DNA of 64,000 nt from Variovorax boronicumulans (lineage in GTDB: Bacteria; Pseudomonadota; Gammaproteobacteria; Burkholderiales; Burkholderiaceae_C): NCBI RefSeq assembly GCF_019352895.1, contig NZ_JAAAFX010000004.1:2492485-2556484 (forward strand), written 5' to 3'. The notes beneath the pieces were generated by a model, which was not told the DNA's origin, did not search any database, and was given only the letters and a program-made list of their open reading frames with translations. This document shows, in pieces, positions 10,052 to 18,270 of the stretch. Every line of letters begins with the position of its first letter. Position 1 is the first letter of the stretch. Position numbers and translations under genes: made by a program.

Positions 10052-11029
10052 TCAGGCGCGCGCGCGGGCGGCGTCGCGCAGGTCGCGGATCTGGTCGTGG
10101 TTGCGCTGCGCACCCTGGGCCTGGCGCTCGATCACGGTGCGCACGGCGGAGGGCAGCGTCTGCTTGAGTGCCTTGCGGTAGCGCGCCAGTGCGGAGTCCT
10201 CGCCCCGCTCGCATTCCTCGAGGATCGACTTCTCGCTGTTGGCGCCGACCGCCCCCTTCACATGCACCCAGCCGCGATGCATGGCGCCGCTGGCGGTGCC
10301 GCCCTCGGCCGGGATGCCGCCGTACTGAGTCACCAGGTGCACCAGTTCGTCGGCCGCGACACGGCAGCCGGCCGCACGCTCGCCGAACAGCTGCTGCAGC
10401 GTGCTGCTCTCGACCTCTTCGGCGCAGGTACGGAAACCGTACTCGCCATCACGCGAGTTCTCGATCAGGTCGTTGAGCACGTCGACCACCTCGTCGTCGG
10501 CAAGGCCTTCGCCGGATGTCGACAGCGCACGGTTCTCGCCAGCGCTGAAATAGTCGCGGTCGACGCGGTCCCAGGCCGCACGCGTCGCGGGGCGCGCGCG
10601 CTCCCAGTCGAGACTGGAGTTGCCGCGCAGCCGATCCCATTCGGTCGCCATGCTGGGCTCGAGGATGTCGAAGGATTCGTTGCGCGCGGCGCGGCTCGAC
10701 CAGCCCAATTCGTAAGCCGGGCGATAGTCGTCATAGGGACGGCCCGCCTCGTAATAGGCTTCCCGGTCGTAGGCGCCACGCCAGTGCGCATCCTCGGCGC
10801 TCGGGTTGACGGCTTCGGCTACGGCCTTGCCGCCCAGGCCACCCGCCACACCGCCGGCCACCAGTCCGACCACAGCACCGACGGGCCCTGCCAGGGCACC
10901 GGCCGCGGCGCCGGCGAGCGCGCCGCCGGTGGTTCCCAGGCCCGTGCCCACAGGATGCGCGCCGGGCGCGCCAGTGATCGGGTCGCGGTTCAGGTCGGTC
11001 GCGGGAGAAAGGTCTCGTTCGTTGGCCAT
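10052..11029 (-). CDS. Glycine-zipper protein with DUF2383/PA2169-type four-helix domain
   Basis: 325 residues. After a polar N-terminus, a small-residue segment (about residues 28-75, repeated GGxxAGxxxG patterns such as GALAGAAAGALAG and GLVAGGVAGGLGG) looks like a membrane-inserting glycine zipper. The C-terminal ~150 residues (from DDEVVDVLNDLIENSRDGEYGF to SILEECERGEDSALARYRKAL) match the DUF2383 four-helix bundle found in PA2169-like and SpoIIIAG/ferritin-like stress proteins. The start is fixed by a perfect AAAGGAG six to seven bases before the ATG. It has its own terminator. It is divergent from the small membrane protein at 11281, with a long inverted repeat between. Function is unknown, with a stress role as a guess. 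Confidence 0.8.
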   Translation of the reverse strand: MANERDLSPATDLNRDPITGAPGAHPVGTGLGTTGGALAGAAAGALAGPVGAVVGLVAGGVAGGLGGKAVAEAVNPSAEDAHWRGAYDREAYYEAGRPYDDYRPAYELGWSSRAARNESFDILEPSMATEWDRLRGNSSLDWERARPATRAAWDRVDRDYFSAGENRALSTSGEGLADDEVVDVLNDLIENSRDGEYGFRTCAEEVESSTLQQLFGERAAGCRVAADELVHLVTQYGGIPAEGGTASGAMHRGWVHVKGAVGANSEKSILEECERGEDSALARYRKALKQTLPSAVRTVIERQAQGAQRNHDQIRDLRDAARARA

Positions 11030-11152
11030 ATGTGGCTCCTTTGGAAGGTGAAGGGGTGGATGGCGCCCTTGGCGATCAGCAGCGCCGCGGGCATCGCGAG
11101 AGACCACTGTCGATGGCGTGCCGCGCACACCGGGTCGTCCCTGCCCCACCCT

Positions 11153-11221
11153 GCGTGTAGGGCTTGGCCTTCGCGGCATGCGATGCGATGCGCCGCCCAT
11201 CGACGGGCCTGGCCTACACGC
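11153..11221. promoter_or_regulatory. Inverted repeat GCGTGTAGG ... CCTACACGC between divergent genes
   Basis: Perfect 9-bp arms at 11153-11161 and 11213-11221. Similarity continues inward for some bases (GGCTTGGCC against the reverse complement of GGGCCTGGCC). The arms lie 51 bp apart in the gap between the DUF2383 gene and the small membrane protein gene. Each arm could serve one of the two divergent promoters. Confidence 0.45.
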
Positions 11222-11280
11222 TTCGCTCTCTGCCCGCCTTATCAATGCGACATCACTTCCACTGCCCAAAGGAGCGCCAC

Positions 11281-11523
11281 TTGGACGCCAAGAATTTCAT
11301 CCACAAGGCCCGCGTCGCGGACGACCGGCGTGCCGACTTTCCCGGCGAGCACTGGGTCGTGCTCGGCGCCGGCCTGTTGCTGCTGCTGGCCGCGAGCCGC
11401 GGACGTTCGTTCGTGGGCCGCGCGGTGGCTGGCACGCTGGGCAGCGCGCTGGTCGGCCGCGCCGCCGCCGGCCGCGGTGGGCTCGAACGCCTGGTGAAGG
11501 CCGTGAGCGGCGCACGTCGATGA
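11281..11523 (+). CDS. Small single-span membrane protein, unknown function
   Basis: 80 residues, read from a TTG start. The sequence AAAGGAG lies six bases before this TTG, the same strong site as in the divergent neighbour, whereas the in-frame ATG upstream has no such site. Residues about 25-36 (WVVLGAGLLLLLAA) form one membrane helix. The tail is Arg/Gly/Ala-rich (GRAVAGTLGSALVGRAAAGRGG). I do not recognise a family. Sharing the same control region with the glycine-zipper protein suggests a common stress or envelope role. Confidence 0.6.
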   Translation: MDAKNFIHKARVADDRRADFPGEHWVVLGAGLLLLLAASRGRSFVGRAVAGTLGSALVGRAAAGRGGLERLVKAVSGARR

Positions 11524-11730
11524 ACGCGTGAACGGTTCGAGCAGCGCAAACGCGCGCCCGTACGGTGAGCACCACCGTGACGTGATCGCTTCGCGCAGCA
11601 GGCCCTCGATGTGTTCATAGACGATTGGCTCATTTGAAACCAACGAAACGGTCGTTCCTTCCGGGGACCATGCGCCGGAAAATCGCGGCCTGCGCCATCC
11701 ACGGCGCCTTATGCCGCGAAGTTTCCTGCC

Positions 11731-12726
11731 ATGAATTTCCAACAGCTGCGCTCGGTGCGCGAGGCCGTTCGTTGCGGCTTCAACCTGACCGAAGCCGCGC
11801 ACACCCTTCACACCTCCCAGCCGGGGGTCAGCCGGCAGATCCGCGAACTCGAGGACGAACTTGGCATCGAGCTGTTCGTGCGCGCGGGCAAGCGCCTGAC
11901 CGGGCTGACCGAGCCCGGCGGCCATGTGCTGCCGATCATCGAACGCGTGCTGCTGGAGAGCAGCAACCTGCGCCAGGCCGGCCAGGAGTTCGCCGCGCGC
12001 CAGGACGGCATGCTGTCGGTCGCCGCCACCCATTCCCAGGCCCGCTATGCGATGCCGGTGGCGGTGCAGGAATTTCGCGCCCTCTTCCCGCAGGTCAAGC
12101 TGCACCTGCACCAGGGCTCGCCCAAGCAGATCGCGCAGATGCTGCTCGAAGGCGAGGCCGATGTGGGCGTGGCGACCGAGGCGCTGGGCGACTACCCGCA
12201 GCTCGTCGCCCTGCCCTGCTACCGCTGGACCCACTCGGTGGTGGTGCCGCCCGGCCATCCGCTGCTCGACGAACCGCTCACGCTCGAGCGGCTCGCGCAG
12301 CATCCGCTGATCACCTACGACACCGGCTTCACCGGCCGCACGCGCATCGACGACGCCTTCACCGACAGCGGCGTGGACCCGTCGATCGTGCTGACGGCGA
12401 TGGATGCCGACGTGATCAAGACCTATGTGCAGCTGGGCATGGGCGTGGGCATCGTCGCGGGCATCGCCTACGAGGCCGAACGCGACACGCAGCTGCGGGC
12501 CATCGACGCCGGCCACCTGTTCGGCATCAACCTCACGAAGCTGGCGGTGCGCCGCGGCAACTACCTGCGCGGCTACGTGTACGCCTTCATCGAGGCCTTC
12601 GCCCCTACGCTGACGCGCGAGGTGGTGGATGCGGCGCTGGGCGCCGATGCGGTGGCACCCGCCGCGCGCCGGCCCGCGGGTTTTGCACTGAGCGCTAGCG
12701 CTGCTGACCCCAGCGTCGCACAGTGA
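11731..12726 (+). CDS. CysB-family LysR regulator of sulfur/sulfonate genes
   Basis: 331 residues with the CysB/Cbl/SsuR hallmark N-terminus MNFQQLRSVREAV, an HTH with TLHTSQPGVSRQIRELEDELGIELF, and the sulfate/APS-binding effector domain (AATHSQARYAMP, LHQGSPKQIAQMLLEGEADVGVATE, GFTGRTRID, DADVIKTYVQLGMGVGIVAG). Such proteins activate cys, tau or ssu genes during sulfur limitation. It converges with the transporter permease gene at 12695, overlapping it by 32 bp at the 3' ends. It is the best candidate to bind the shared element upstream of the tauD-type and metN genes. Confidence 0.9.
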   Translation: MNFQQLRSVREAVRCGFNLTEAAHTLHTSQPGVSRQIRELEDELGIELFVRAGKRLTGLTEPGGHVLPIIERVLLESSNLRQAGQEFAARQDGMLSVAATHSQARYAMPVAVQEFRALFPQVKLHLHQGSPKQIAQMLLEGEADVGVATEALGDYPQLVALPCYRWTHSVVVPPGHPLLDEPLTLERLAQHPLITYDTGFTGRTRIDDAFTDSGVDPSIVLTAMDADVIKTYVQLGMGVGIVAGIAYEAERDTQLRAIDAGHLFGINLTKLAVRRGNYLRGYVYAFIEAFAPTLTREVVDAALGADAVAPAARRPAGFALSASAADPSVAQ

Positions 12727-13564
12727 GCCGCTCCAGGGTGGCAAAGCCCAGGCTTTCCACCAGCAGGCCGATCAGCACCACCATCGCGAGGCCGGCGAAC
12801 ACGCGGTCGGTGTAGAGCTCGTTGCGGTTCTGGAAGATGTACCAACCCAGGCCGCCCTTGCCCGAGGACGCGCCGAACACCAGCTCGGCCGCGATCAGCG
12901 TGCGCCAGGCAAAGGCCCAGCCGATCTTCAGGCCCGACAGAATCGCGGGCAACGCCGCCGGCACCAGGATCTGCAGCACGTAGCGCAGGCCCGTGAGGCC
13001 GTAGTTGCGCCCGGCCATGCGCAGCGTCTCGGGCACGCCCTGGAAGCCCGCATAGGTGTTGAGCGCCAGCGGCCACATCACCGAATGGATCAGCACGAAG
13101 ACCAGGCTGCCGCGCCCGAGGCCGAACCACAGCAGGGCCAGCGGCAGCAGTGCGATCGCGGGCAGCGGGTTGAACATCGAGGTCAGCGTGTCCAGCAGGT
13201 CGCGGCCGATCTGCGTCGACACGGCGAGCGTGGTGAGGCCGAAGGCCAGCAGCACGCCCGCCACATAGCCCTGCAGCAGCACGGCCAGCGAGATGCGCAC
13301 CTTCTCGACCAGCTCGCCGCTGGCCAGGCCCTCGACCAGCGCGCGCGCGGTGGCGCTGAAGGTGGGCAGCAGCAGGTCGTTGTCCTGCCAGCGCGCGGCG
13401 AGTTCCCACAGCAGCGCGATGGCGACCAGGATCAACCCCTTGCGCAACCATCCCTGCGCCCAGAGGCGCGTCGTGAAAGGCAGGGCACGCTCGACCGGCA
13501 GCTCGGTGAAGGGCTGCAGCGTGCGTTCGTATTCGGGGCGGATGGGCGGTGTGAGAGTGCTCAT
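12695..13564 (-). CDS. Sulfonate/taurine ABC transporter permease (TauC/SsuC type)
   Basis: 289 residues with six membrane segments and the BPD-transport EAA region (PETLRMAGRNYGLTGLRYVLQILVPAALP). It is the inner-membrane channel of the transporter whose ATPase (13680) and binding protein (14582) lie upstream in the same operon. The start is the ATG of MSTLTPP with GGAG upstream. The 115-bp joint to the ATPase gene is filled by a palindromic repeat. The 3' end overlaps the convergent CysB-family gene. Confidence 0.88.
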   Translation of the reverse strand: MSTLTPPIRPEYERTLQPFTELPVERALPFTTRLWAQGWLRKGLILVAIALLWELAARWQDNDLLLPTFSATARALVEGLASGELVEKVRISLAVLLQGYVAGVLLAFGLTTLAVSTQIGRDLLDTLTSMFNPLPAIALLPLALLWFGLGRGSLVFVLIHSVMWPLALNTYAGFQGVPETLRMAGRNYGLTGLRYVLQILVPAALPAILSGLKIGWAFAWRTLIAAELVFGASSGKGGLGWYIFQNRNELYTDRVFAGLAMVVLIGLLVESLGFATLERLTVRRWGQQR

Positions 13565-13573
13565 GGGTTTTCG

Positions 13574-13668
13574 CTCCTTCCCCCTCTGGGGGAAGGTGGG
13601 GATGGGGGCAGGCGGCGGTGGACAGGCGGCAAGCCCCCACCCCTGCCCTCCCCCAGCGGGGGAGGGAG
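13574..13668. repeat. Repeat family 1 copy A (bipartite palindrome)
   Basis: Left arm at 13574-13609 contains CTTCCCCCTCTGGGGGAAG. Right arm at 13633-13668 contains CCCTCCCCCAGCGGGGGAGGG. The GGGGATGGGGGC side of the left arm faces GCCCCCACCCC of the right, so the whole unit is a head-to-head pair. It lies between the transporter ATPase and permease genes. Confidence 0.75.
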
Positions 13669-13679
13669 AAAAAACGCCG

Positions 13680-14582
13680 TCATGCGTGCTCTTCCTCGAA
13701 CAGCATGTCGTGGATGCGCGTGGCCGTGGCCTGGAACTCGGCGCCGCCCAGGCTGTGCTGGCCGAAGGCGTGGCTGTTGATCTCGGCGCGCATGCGTCCC
13801 GGATGCGGCGACAGCAGCGCGATGCGGTTGCCCACCACCAGCGCCTCTTCGATCGAATGGGTGACGAACAGCAGCGTGAAGCGCACCTCGTCCCAGAGTT
13901 CGAGCAGCTCTTCCTGCATCTTGCGGCGCGTGAGTGCATCGAGCGCGGCGAAGGGCTCGTCCATCAGCAGCACGCGCGGCTGCATGGCCAGCGCGCGCGC
14001 AATGGCCACGCGCTGCTTCATGCCGCCCGAGAGCTGGTGCGGATGCACGTCGGCGAACTTGTCGAGGCCGACCTTGGCCAGGTAGTGCAGCGCGCGTTCG
14101 GCCGCTTCCTTGCGGCCCAGCGTCTTGGAGGCCAGCAGCGGGAACATCACGTTCTGCTTGACCGTCTTCCACGGCGGCAGCTGGTCGAACTCCTGGAACA
14201 CCACGATGCGGTCCGGGCCCGGTGCCTGCACGCGCCGGCCCTCGAGCCGGATCTCGCCTTCGACCGGCGCGATGAAGCCGGCCACCGCCTTGAGCAGCGT
14301 CGACTTGCCACAGCCCGAGGGGCCCAGCAGCACGAAGCGGTCCGCCGCATGCACGTCGAAGCTCACGCGGTGCGTGGCGCGCACCACGCGCTCGGGCGTG
14401 CGGTACTCGAGGCTCACGCCATCGACCTGAAGCAGCGCCGAAGTGCCTTGCTCCCTCCCCCCCCGGGGGAGGGCCGGGGTGGGGGCCGACGGCCGTGGAT
14501 CTGCCATGGCTGTGCGAGCGCCCTCGGACACCCCGGCCTTCCCCCACAGGGGAAAGGCGTCCACGCCTTCGGCCGCGCGCAT
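13680..14582 (-). CDS. Sulfonate/taurine ABC transporter ATPase (TauB/SsuB type)
   Basis: 300 residues if started at the ATG that overlaps the upstream stop (TGATG), or 275 from a later ATG at 14507. The ABC core is clear: Walker A GPSGCGKST, Q-loop VFQEFDQLPPW, signature LSGGMKQRVAIARAL, Walker B VLLMDEPFAALD, and switch His in FVTHSIEEAL. It powers import by the permease at 12695. The first ~45 residues (including FPLWGKAG and PTPALPRGG) are translated from a palindromic repeat and are unlike the family, so the functional protein probably begins near LLQVDGVSLEYR. The start is therefore uncertain. Confidence 0.85.
   Translation of the reverse strand: MRAAEGVDAFPLWGKAGVSEGARTAMADPRPSAPTPALPRGGREQGTSALLQVDGVSLEYRTPERVVRATHRVSFDVHAADRFVLLGPSGCGKSTLLKAVAGFIAPVEGEIRLEGRRVQAPGPDRIVVFQEFDQLPPWKTVKQNVMFPLLASKTLGRKEAAERALHYLAKVGLDKFADVHPHQLSGGMKQRVAIARALAMQPRVLLMDEPFAALDALTRRKMQEELLELWDEVRFTLLFVTHSIEEALVVGNRIALLSPHPGRMRAEINSHAFGQHSLGGAEFQATATRIHDMLFEEEHA
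14451..14558. repeat. Repeat family 1 copy B, inside the ATPase 5' coding region
   Basis: CTCCCTCC-type arm at 14451-14486 (CCCCGGGGGAGGGCCGGGG) and an inverted arm at about 14520-14558 (ACCCCGGCCTTCCCCCACAG). Compared with copy A the order of the two arm types is reversed. It occupies the joint between binding-protein and ATPase genes and stays open in the ATPase frame. Confidence 0.7.
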
Positions 14583-15592
14583 CAGTTCCCCGCCGCGTTC
14601 TGCGCGTCGTCGAAGAAGTAGTCCTTCACCGAGGCCGGCTTGTTCTTGATCGCGCCCACGCGGTGCATGAACTCGGCCAGCGCGTAGGTGTTCTGCGGCG
14701 TGGTCTTGAACTGCACTTCGGGGTTCTTGATGATCTTGAGCAGCAGGTCGCGGTCGATCTTCGCGTTGCTGACCTTGATGTAGATGTCGGCCGCCTTCTC
14801 GGGGTTGGCGGTGACGAACTGCGCCGCCTCGTTCAAGGCCTCGACGAAGGCCTGGTAGGTCTTAGGACTGTCGTTGCGGAATTTCTCGGTCGCATAGAGC
14901 ACCGTGGCCGAGGCCGGGCCGCCCAGCACCTGGTACGAATTGAGCACGATGCGCGCCTGCGGATTGCCGGCCAGTTCCTGCTCCTGGAAGGGCGGGTTGC
15001 CGAAGTGGCCCGTGATCTCGGTGCCGCCCTTGATGATGGCCGCGGCCGCATCGGGATGCGGCACCGCCACGCTGATCTTGTCGAGCTTGGCGAACTCCTT
15101 GTCGCCCCACAGCTTGGCCGAGGCCAGCTGCAGCACGCGCGACTGCACCGACACGCCCACGGCCGGCACGGCGATGCGGTCTTTCTCGGTGAAGTCGGCG
15201 ATCGACTTCACGTTCGGGTTGTTGGTGACCAGGTAGTAGGGAAAGTTGCCCAGCGAGGCCACGCCCTTCACGTTCTGCTTGCCCTTGGTGCGGTCCCAGA
15301 TCGTCAGCAGCGGGCCCACGCCGGCACCGGCGATTTCGATGTTGCCCGACAGCAGCGCGTCATTGACCGCCGACCCGCCCGAGAGCTTGACCCACTCGAC
15401 CTTGGCATCGATGCCCGCGGCCTTGGCGTGCTTCTCGATCAGCTTCTGGTCCTGCGCCACGTTGAGCAGCAGGTAGACGATGCCGAACTGCTCGGCGATG
15501 CGGATCTGCCCCTCGGCATGGGCCGCGAGGCTGGAAAGAACGAGGCCGAGGCCGGCGATGGTGGTGGCGGTCTTGCGAAGGATCGGATGCAT
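14582..15592 (-). CDS. Sulfonate/nitrate/taurine-type periplasmic binding protein
   Basis: 336 residues. Signal peptide ends at AHA-EGQ. The mature protein follows the SsuA/TauA/NMT1 fold: RIAEQFGIVYLLLNVAQDQ, VKLSGGSAVNDALLSGNIEIAGAGVGP, then a hinge and a second lobe with TTPQNTYALAEFMHRVGAI. It delivers a sulfonate-like ligand to the ATPase/permease pair downstream. Its stop is shared with the ATPase start (TGATG). Upstream, repeat family 2 separates it from the TauD-type dioxygenase gene. The exact ligand is not readable. Confidence 0.88.
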   Translation of the reverse strand: MHPILRKTATTIAGLGLVLSSLAAHAEGQIRIAEQFGIVYLLLNVAQDQKLIEKHAKAAGIDAKVEWVKLSGGSAVNDALLSGNIEIAGAGVGPLLTIWDRTKGKQNVKGVASLGNFPYYLVTNNPNVKSIADFTEKDRIAVPAVGVSVQSRVLQLASAKLWGDKEFAKLDKISVAVPHPDAAAAIIKGGTEITGHFGNPPFQEQELAGNPQARIVLNSYQVLGGPASATVLYATEKFRNDSPKTYQAFVEALNEAAQFVTANPEKAADIYIKVSNAKIDRDLLLKIIKNPEVQFKTTPQNTYALAEFMHRVGAIKNKPASVKDYFFDDAQNAAGN

Positions 15593-15636
15593 GGAACTAA
15601 ACCTTGGAAGGAAGAGGAGGGACGGTCTTCACGGGA

Positions 15637-15713
15637 GACACCGCGGAACTGGCTTTGCCAGGCCGCTGGTGTCGCCCCCTTGAGGGGGAAGCGCCGCAGG
15701 CGCTTCGGGGGTG
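15637..15713. repeat. Repeat family 2 copy D
   Basis: ACACCGCGG then AACTGGC-ttt-GCCAG then CCGCTGGTGT form an imperfect hairpin. It is followed by CCCCCTTGAGGGGG and GCGCCGCAGGCGC. It lies between the dioxygenase and binding-protein genes, and the same pattern recurs at 42.1, 42.3, 46.2 and 51.6 kb. Confidence 0.7.
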
Positions 15714-15732
15714 GGTCAATGCCCGGGGGTGG

Positions 15733-16641
15733 TCAAAAGACCCGGTCGCCTTCGATCGTGGTGCGGAACAGCTTGCGACGCAGGTGGTCCGGCGTGCCCG
15801 CCGCCAGGTGCATCAGCGAGCGGTTGTCCCAGAACACCAGGTCGTGCGGCTTCCATTCGTGCCGATAGACGAAGGCCGGTTGCACGCTGTGGGCGAACAG
15901 TTCGGCCAGCAGCGCATCGCTTTCGTCCTGCGGCAGGCCGACGATGCGGGTCGTGAAATGCTCGCTCACGAACAGCGCCTTGCGGCCGGTCTCGGGATGG
16001 GTGCGCACGATCGGATGCACGGCCGGCGCGACCTGGTCGACCTGCTGCTGCGAGAGCTTGGGCCGCCACGGGTTCTTGGCGCGCAGTTCTTCGTACTTCG
16101 CGAGGTAGCTGTGCTCGGCCTTGAGCGGCAGGATGCGCTGCTGCAGCGCGGGCGACAGCGTCTCCCAGGCCAGGTGCTGGTCGGCGAACAGCGTGTCGCC
16201 GCCCTCGCTGGGCAGCTCCTGCGCATGCAGCAGCGAGCCCAGGCTGGGCGTCTCCTTGTACGACAGGTCCGAATGCCAGTAGACGCCGGCATCGCCCAGG
16301 CCGATGGGCTCGCCGTTTTCCTTGATGTTGGACACGATCAGCACCTCCGGATGTCCCTGGAGCTGGAACTGGTGCAGCACGTGGATCTGCAACGGCCCGA
16401 AGCGGCGGCTGAAGGCTACATGGTCGTCGGGCGACACGCGCTGGTCGCGGAACACCACCACGTGGTGGTCGAGGTGCGCGCGATGCAGCCGCGCGAAGTC
16501 GGCGGCGTTGATGGGCTTGGCGATGTCGAGGCCGATGACCTCGGCGCCCACGGGCGCGTCGAAGGGGCGGACCTCGAAGTCCTGCGGTGCGGCAGCCTGC
16601 GCCGCGGCGTTCTCGGTATCGGTGGGGGTGATGACGGTCAT
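15733..16641 (-). CDS. TauD/TfdA-family 2-oxoglutarate dioxygenase (sulfonate-type)
   Basis: 302 residues. The iron triad is visible: His123 and Asp125 in YWHSDLS and His278 in WDNRSLMHLAAG, with the 2OG-binding Arg in LRRKLFRTT near residue 289-293. Family members split taurine or alkylsulfonates/sulfates to sulfite plus an aldehyde. Position at the head of a sulfonate transporter operon supports a desulfonation role. The ATG of MTVITPT was chosen; a GTG three codons earlier is possible. About 80 bp upstream lies the 27-bp element also found before metN. Confidence 0.88.
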   Translation of the reverse strand: MTVITPTDTENAAAQAAAPQDFEVRPFDAPVGAEVIGLDIAKPINAADFARLHRAHLDHHVVVFRDQRVSPDDHVAFSRRFGPLQIHVLHQFQLQGHPEVLIVSNIKENGEPIGLGDAGVYWHSDLSYKETPSLGSLLHAQELPSEGGDTLFADQHLAWETLSPALQQRILPLKAEHSYLAKYEELRAKNPWRPKLSQQQVDQVAPAVHPIVRTHPETGRKALFVSEHFTTRIVGLPQDESDALLAELFAHSVQPAFVYRHEWKPHDLVFWDNRSLMHLAAGTPDHLRRKLFRTTIEGDRVF

Positions 16642-16720
16642 GCGAGCCACTCTTGTGAAGTGCCGCCGGCCCAGGGCCCCGCGGCGAAGAGTTCGACTCT
16701 AGGCAAGACCGACCCCGCAC

Positions 16721-16747
16721 GGAACGACTGAATCGTTGCTTGCTTAT
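16721..16747 (-). promoter_or_regulatory. Shared sulfur-gene promoter element, copy 1
   Basis: GGAACGACTGAATCG, five variable bases, TGCTTAT on the + strand (gene on minus). It lies 80 bp before the dioxygenase ATG. An identical arrangement lies 80 bp before metN at 19971-19997. A -10-like TAGAGT lies downstream, and the element sits at and upstream of the -35 position, as expected for a LysR-type activator. Confidence 0.65.
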
Positions 16748-16783
16748 GCTCGAAACGTCTTTAGGCGCCAGCGGCGCCCGGCC

Positions 16784-17374
16784 TCAACCGACTTCCGCTT
16801 CGTGCCCGGTCATCTCGAGCAGCCGCTCGACGAAGTCATCGAACAGCGGCAACGCCGCGGGCAGCGCATGGCCCGTGGGCTGCGCGACCCAGCCCTGGGG
16901 GTCGGCGAACAGCCGCAGCGCATCGAAGTCCGGCTCGGTGCCGGCGTCGAAGGCGTGCGTGGTGCCGGCCGGCAGCGCGACCCAGTCGCCGGCCTCGCAC
17001 AACAGGCCGACGTAGCCCTCGCCGCTGCGCACATAGAACAGGCCCGCACCTTCGAGGAAGAAGCGGATCTCCGCGTCGGCGTGGGTGTGTTCGGTGAGGA
17101 ACTGCGCGCGCAGCGCGGGCCAGCCCGGCTGCCCGGGCGCCACGCGCACGCGGTCAGCGCTCTGCACCTCGAAACGGCCCGGCAGCGCGGCGATCTCCTC
17201 GATCTCCTGGCCGTAGGCCGCGCGCACCGCCGCGGCATCGCTGCCGTCGACCTCGCGCACCGGCCAGCGGCCCCAGGCCACGCCGGCCTGCGCCAGCGAG
17301 CGGCCGATCAGGTGGTCGCACACCAGCGTGTCCTGCCAGTGGCCCTCGGCGTCGAAGCAGACCAGCGCGGCCAT
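16784..17374 (-). CDS. mtnD: Acireductone dioxygenase (methionine salvage)
   Basis: 196 residues of the ARD cupin family. The metal ligands fall exactly at the textbook numbers: His96, His98 and Glu102 in EHTHADAEIRFF, and His140 in PAGTTHAFD. It cleaves acireductone to formate plus 2-oxo-4-methylthiobutanoate (the Fe form), or off-pathway with Ni. It lies 9 bp after metQ and appears to be the last gene of a metN-metI-metQ-mtnD operon. The partner salvage genes mtnB and mtnC are not in the window, which is unusual. Confidence 0.9.
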   Translation of the reverse strand: MAALVCFDAEGHWQDTLVCDHLIGRSLAQAGVAWGRWPVREVDGSDAAAVRAAYGQEIEEIAALPGRFEVQSADRVRVAPGQPGWPALRAQFLTEHTHADAEIRFFLEGAGLFYVRSGEGYVGLLCEAGDWVALPAGTTHAFDAGTEPDFDALRLFADPQGWVAQPTGHALPAALPLFDDFVERLLEMTGHEAEVG

Positions 17375-17383
17375 GGCTTCGGC

Positions 17384-18208
17384 TTACTGCAGGAAGCTGG
17401 GCTTGGCGTAGCCCTGGAACTTGCTGTCGACCACTGCCTTGTATTCCTTCGAGCGGTAGGCGTCGGCGATGTCCTTGGCCCAGGCGGTGTCCTTGTCGGC
17501 ACGCTTGACGGCCACCACGTTCAGGTAGTGGTCGGGGGTCTTCTCGAGCGCCACGGCTTCGGTGAGCTTCAGGCCCGACGAGATCGCGAAGTTGCCGTTG
17601 ATGATGGCGAACTCGGTGTCGCCGATCGAACGCGGCAGTTGCGCGGCTTCGAGCGGGATGAACTTGAGCTTGCGCGGGTTCTGGTCGATGTCCTTCTCCG
17701 ACGCGCGGATCGGGTCGATGCCGGTCTTGAGCGTGATCAGCTTGTTCTGCTCCAGCAGCACCAGCGCGCGCGCCAGGTTGCTCGGGTCGTTCGGCAGCGT
17801 GACGCGGTCGCCGTCCTTGGCTTCGGTCAGGCTCTTGCGGTTGTTCGAGTACACGCCCAGCGGCGCGATCGGGCCCTGCACCAGTTCGACGATGTCGAGC
17901 TTCTGGTCGGCCGCGAACTTCTTCAGGTAGACCAGGTGCTGGAAGAAGTTGGCGTCGAGCGAGCCCTGGGCCAGCGCCAGGTTGGGCTGCACGTAGTCGT
18001 TGAATTCGACCAGCTTCACCGTGTAGCCCTTCTTCTCCAGGATCGGCACGATGCCCAGCTTGAGCTGGTCGATGTTCGAACCGGCGGTGCCGCCGATCAC
18101 CAGGTTCTTCTTGGCGGCTTGCGCCTGGGCGTCGAGCGTGAGGCCGCCGAAGGCGAGGGCCGCGATGGACAGGGCGAGGAAGGAGCGGCGCAGGGCAGAG
18201 GTTTTCAT
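17384..18208 (-). CDS. metQ: Methionine-type ABC transporter binding protein
   Basis: 274 residues of the NlpA/MetQ family. The signal peptide ends near AQA-AKK with no lipobox cysteine, so the protein is soluble periplasmic rather than lipid-anchored. Family features: GGTAGSNIDQLKLG, VEFNDYVQPNLALAQGSLDANFFQHLVYL, LPNDPSNLARALVLLEQ and AAQLPRSIGDTEFAIINGNFA. It binds methionine or a related sulfur compound and feeds MetI/MetN. It is separated from metI by a 152-bp structured spacer. Confidence 0.9.
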   Translation of the reverse strand: MKTSALRRSFLALSIAALAFGGLTLDAQAQAAKKNLVIGGTAGSNIDQLKLGIVPILEKKGYTVKLVEFNDYVQPNLALAQGSLDANFFQHLVYLKKFAADQKLDIVELVQGPIAPLGVYSNNRKSLTEAKDGDRVTLPNDPSNLARALVLLEQNKLITLKTGIDPIRASEKDIDQNPRKLKFIPLEAAQLPRSIGDTEFAIINGNFAISSGLKLTEAVALEKTPDHYLNVVAVKRADKDTAWAKDIADAYRSKEYKAVVDSKFQGYAKPSFLQ

Positions 18209-18270
18209 GGATTCAAGACACTGAGGAAAAAACGAGGGGACCAAAGGCTTGGAGGAATCGCCGCGAGCGG

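Noticed and set aside
13574..14558. Possible CRISPR from repeated GC-rich units
   Set aside because: Only two units here, inverted rather than direct, without regular spacers or cas genes.
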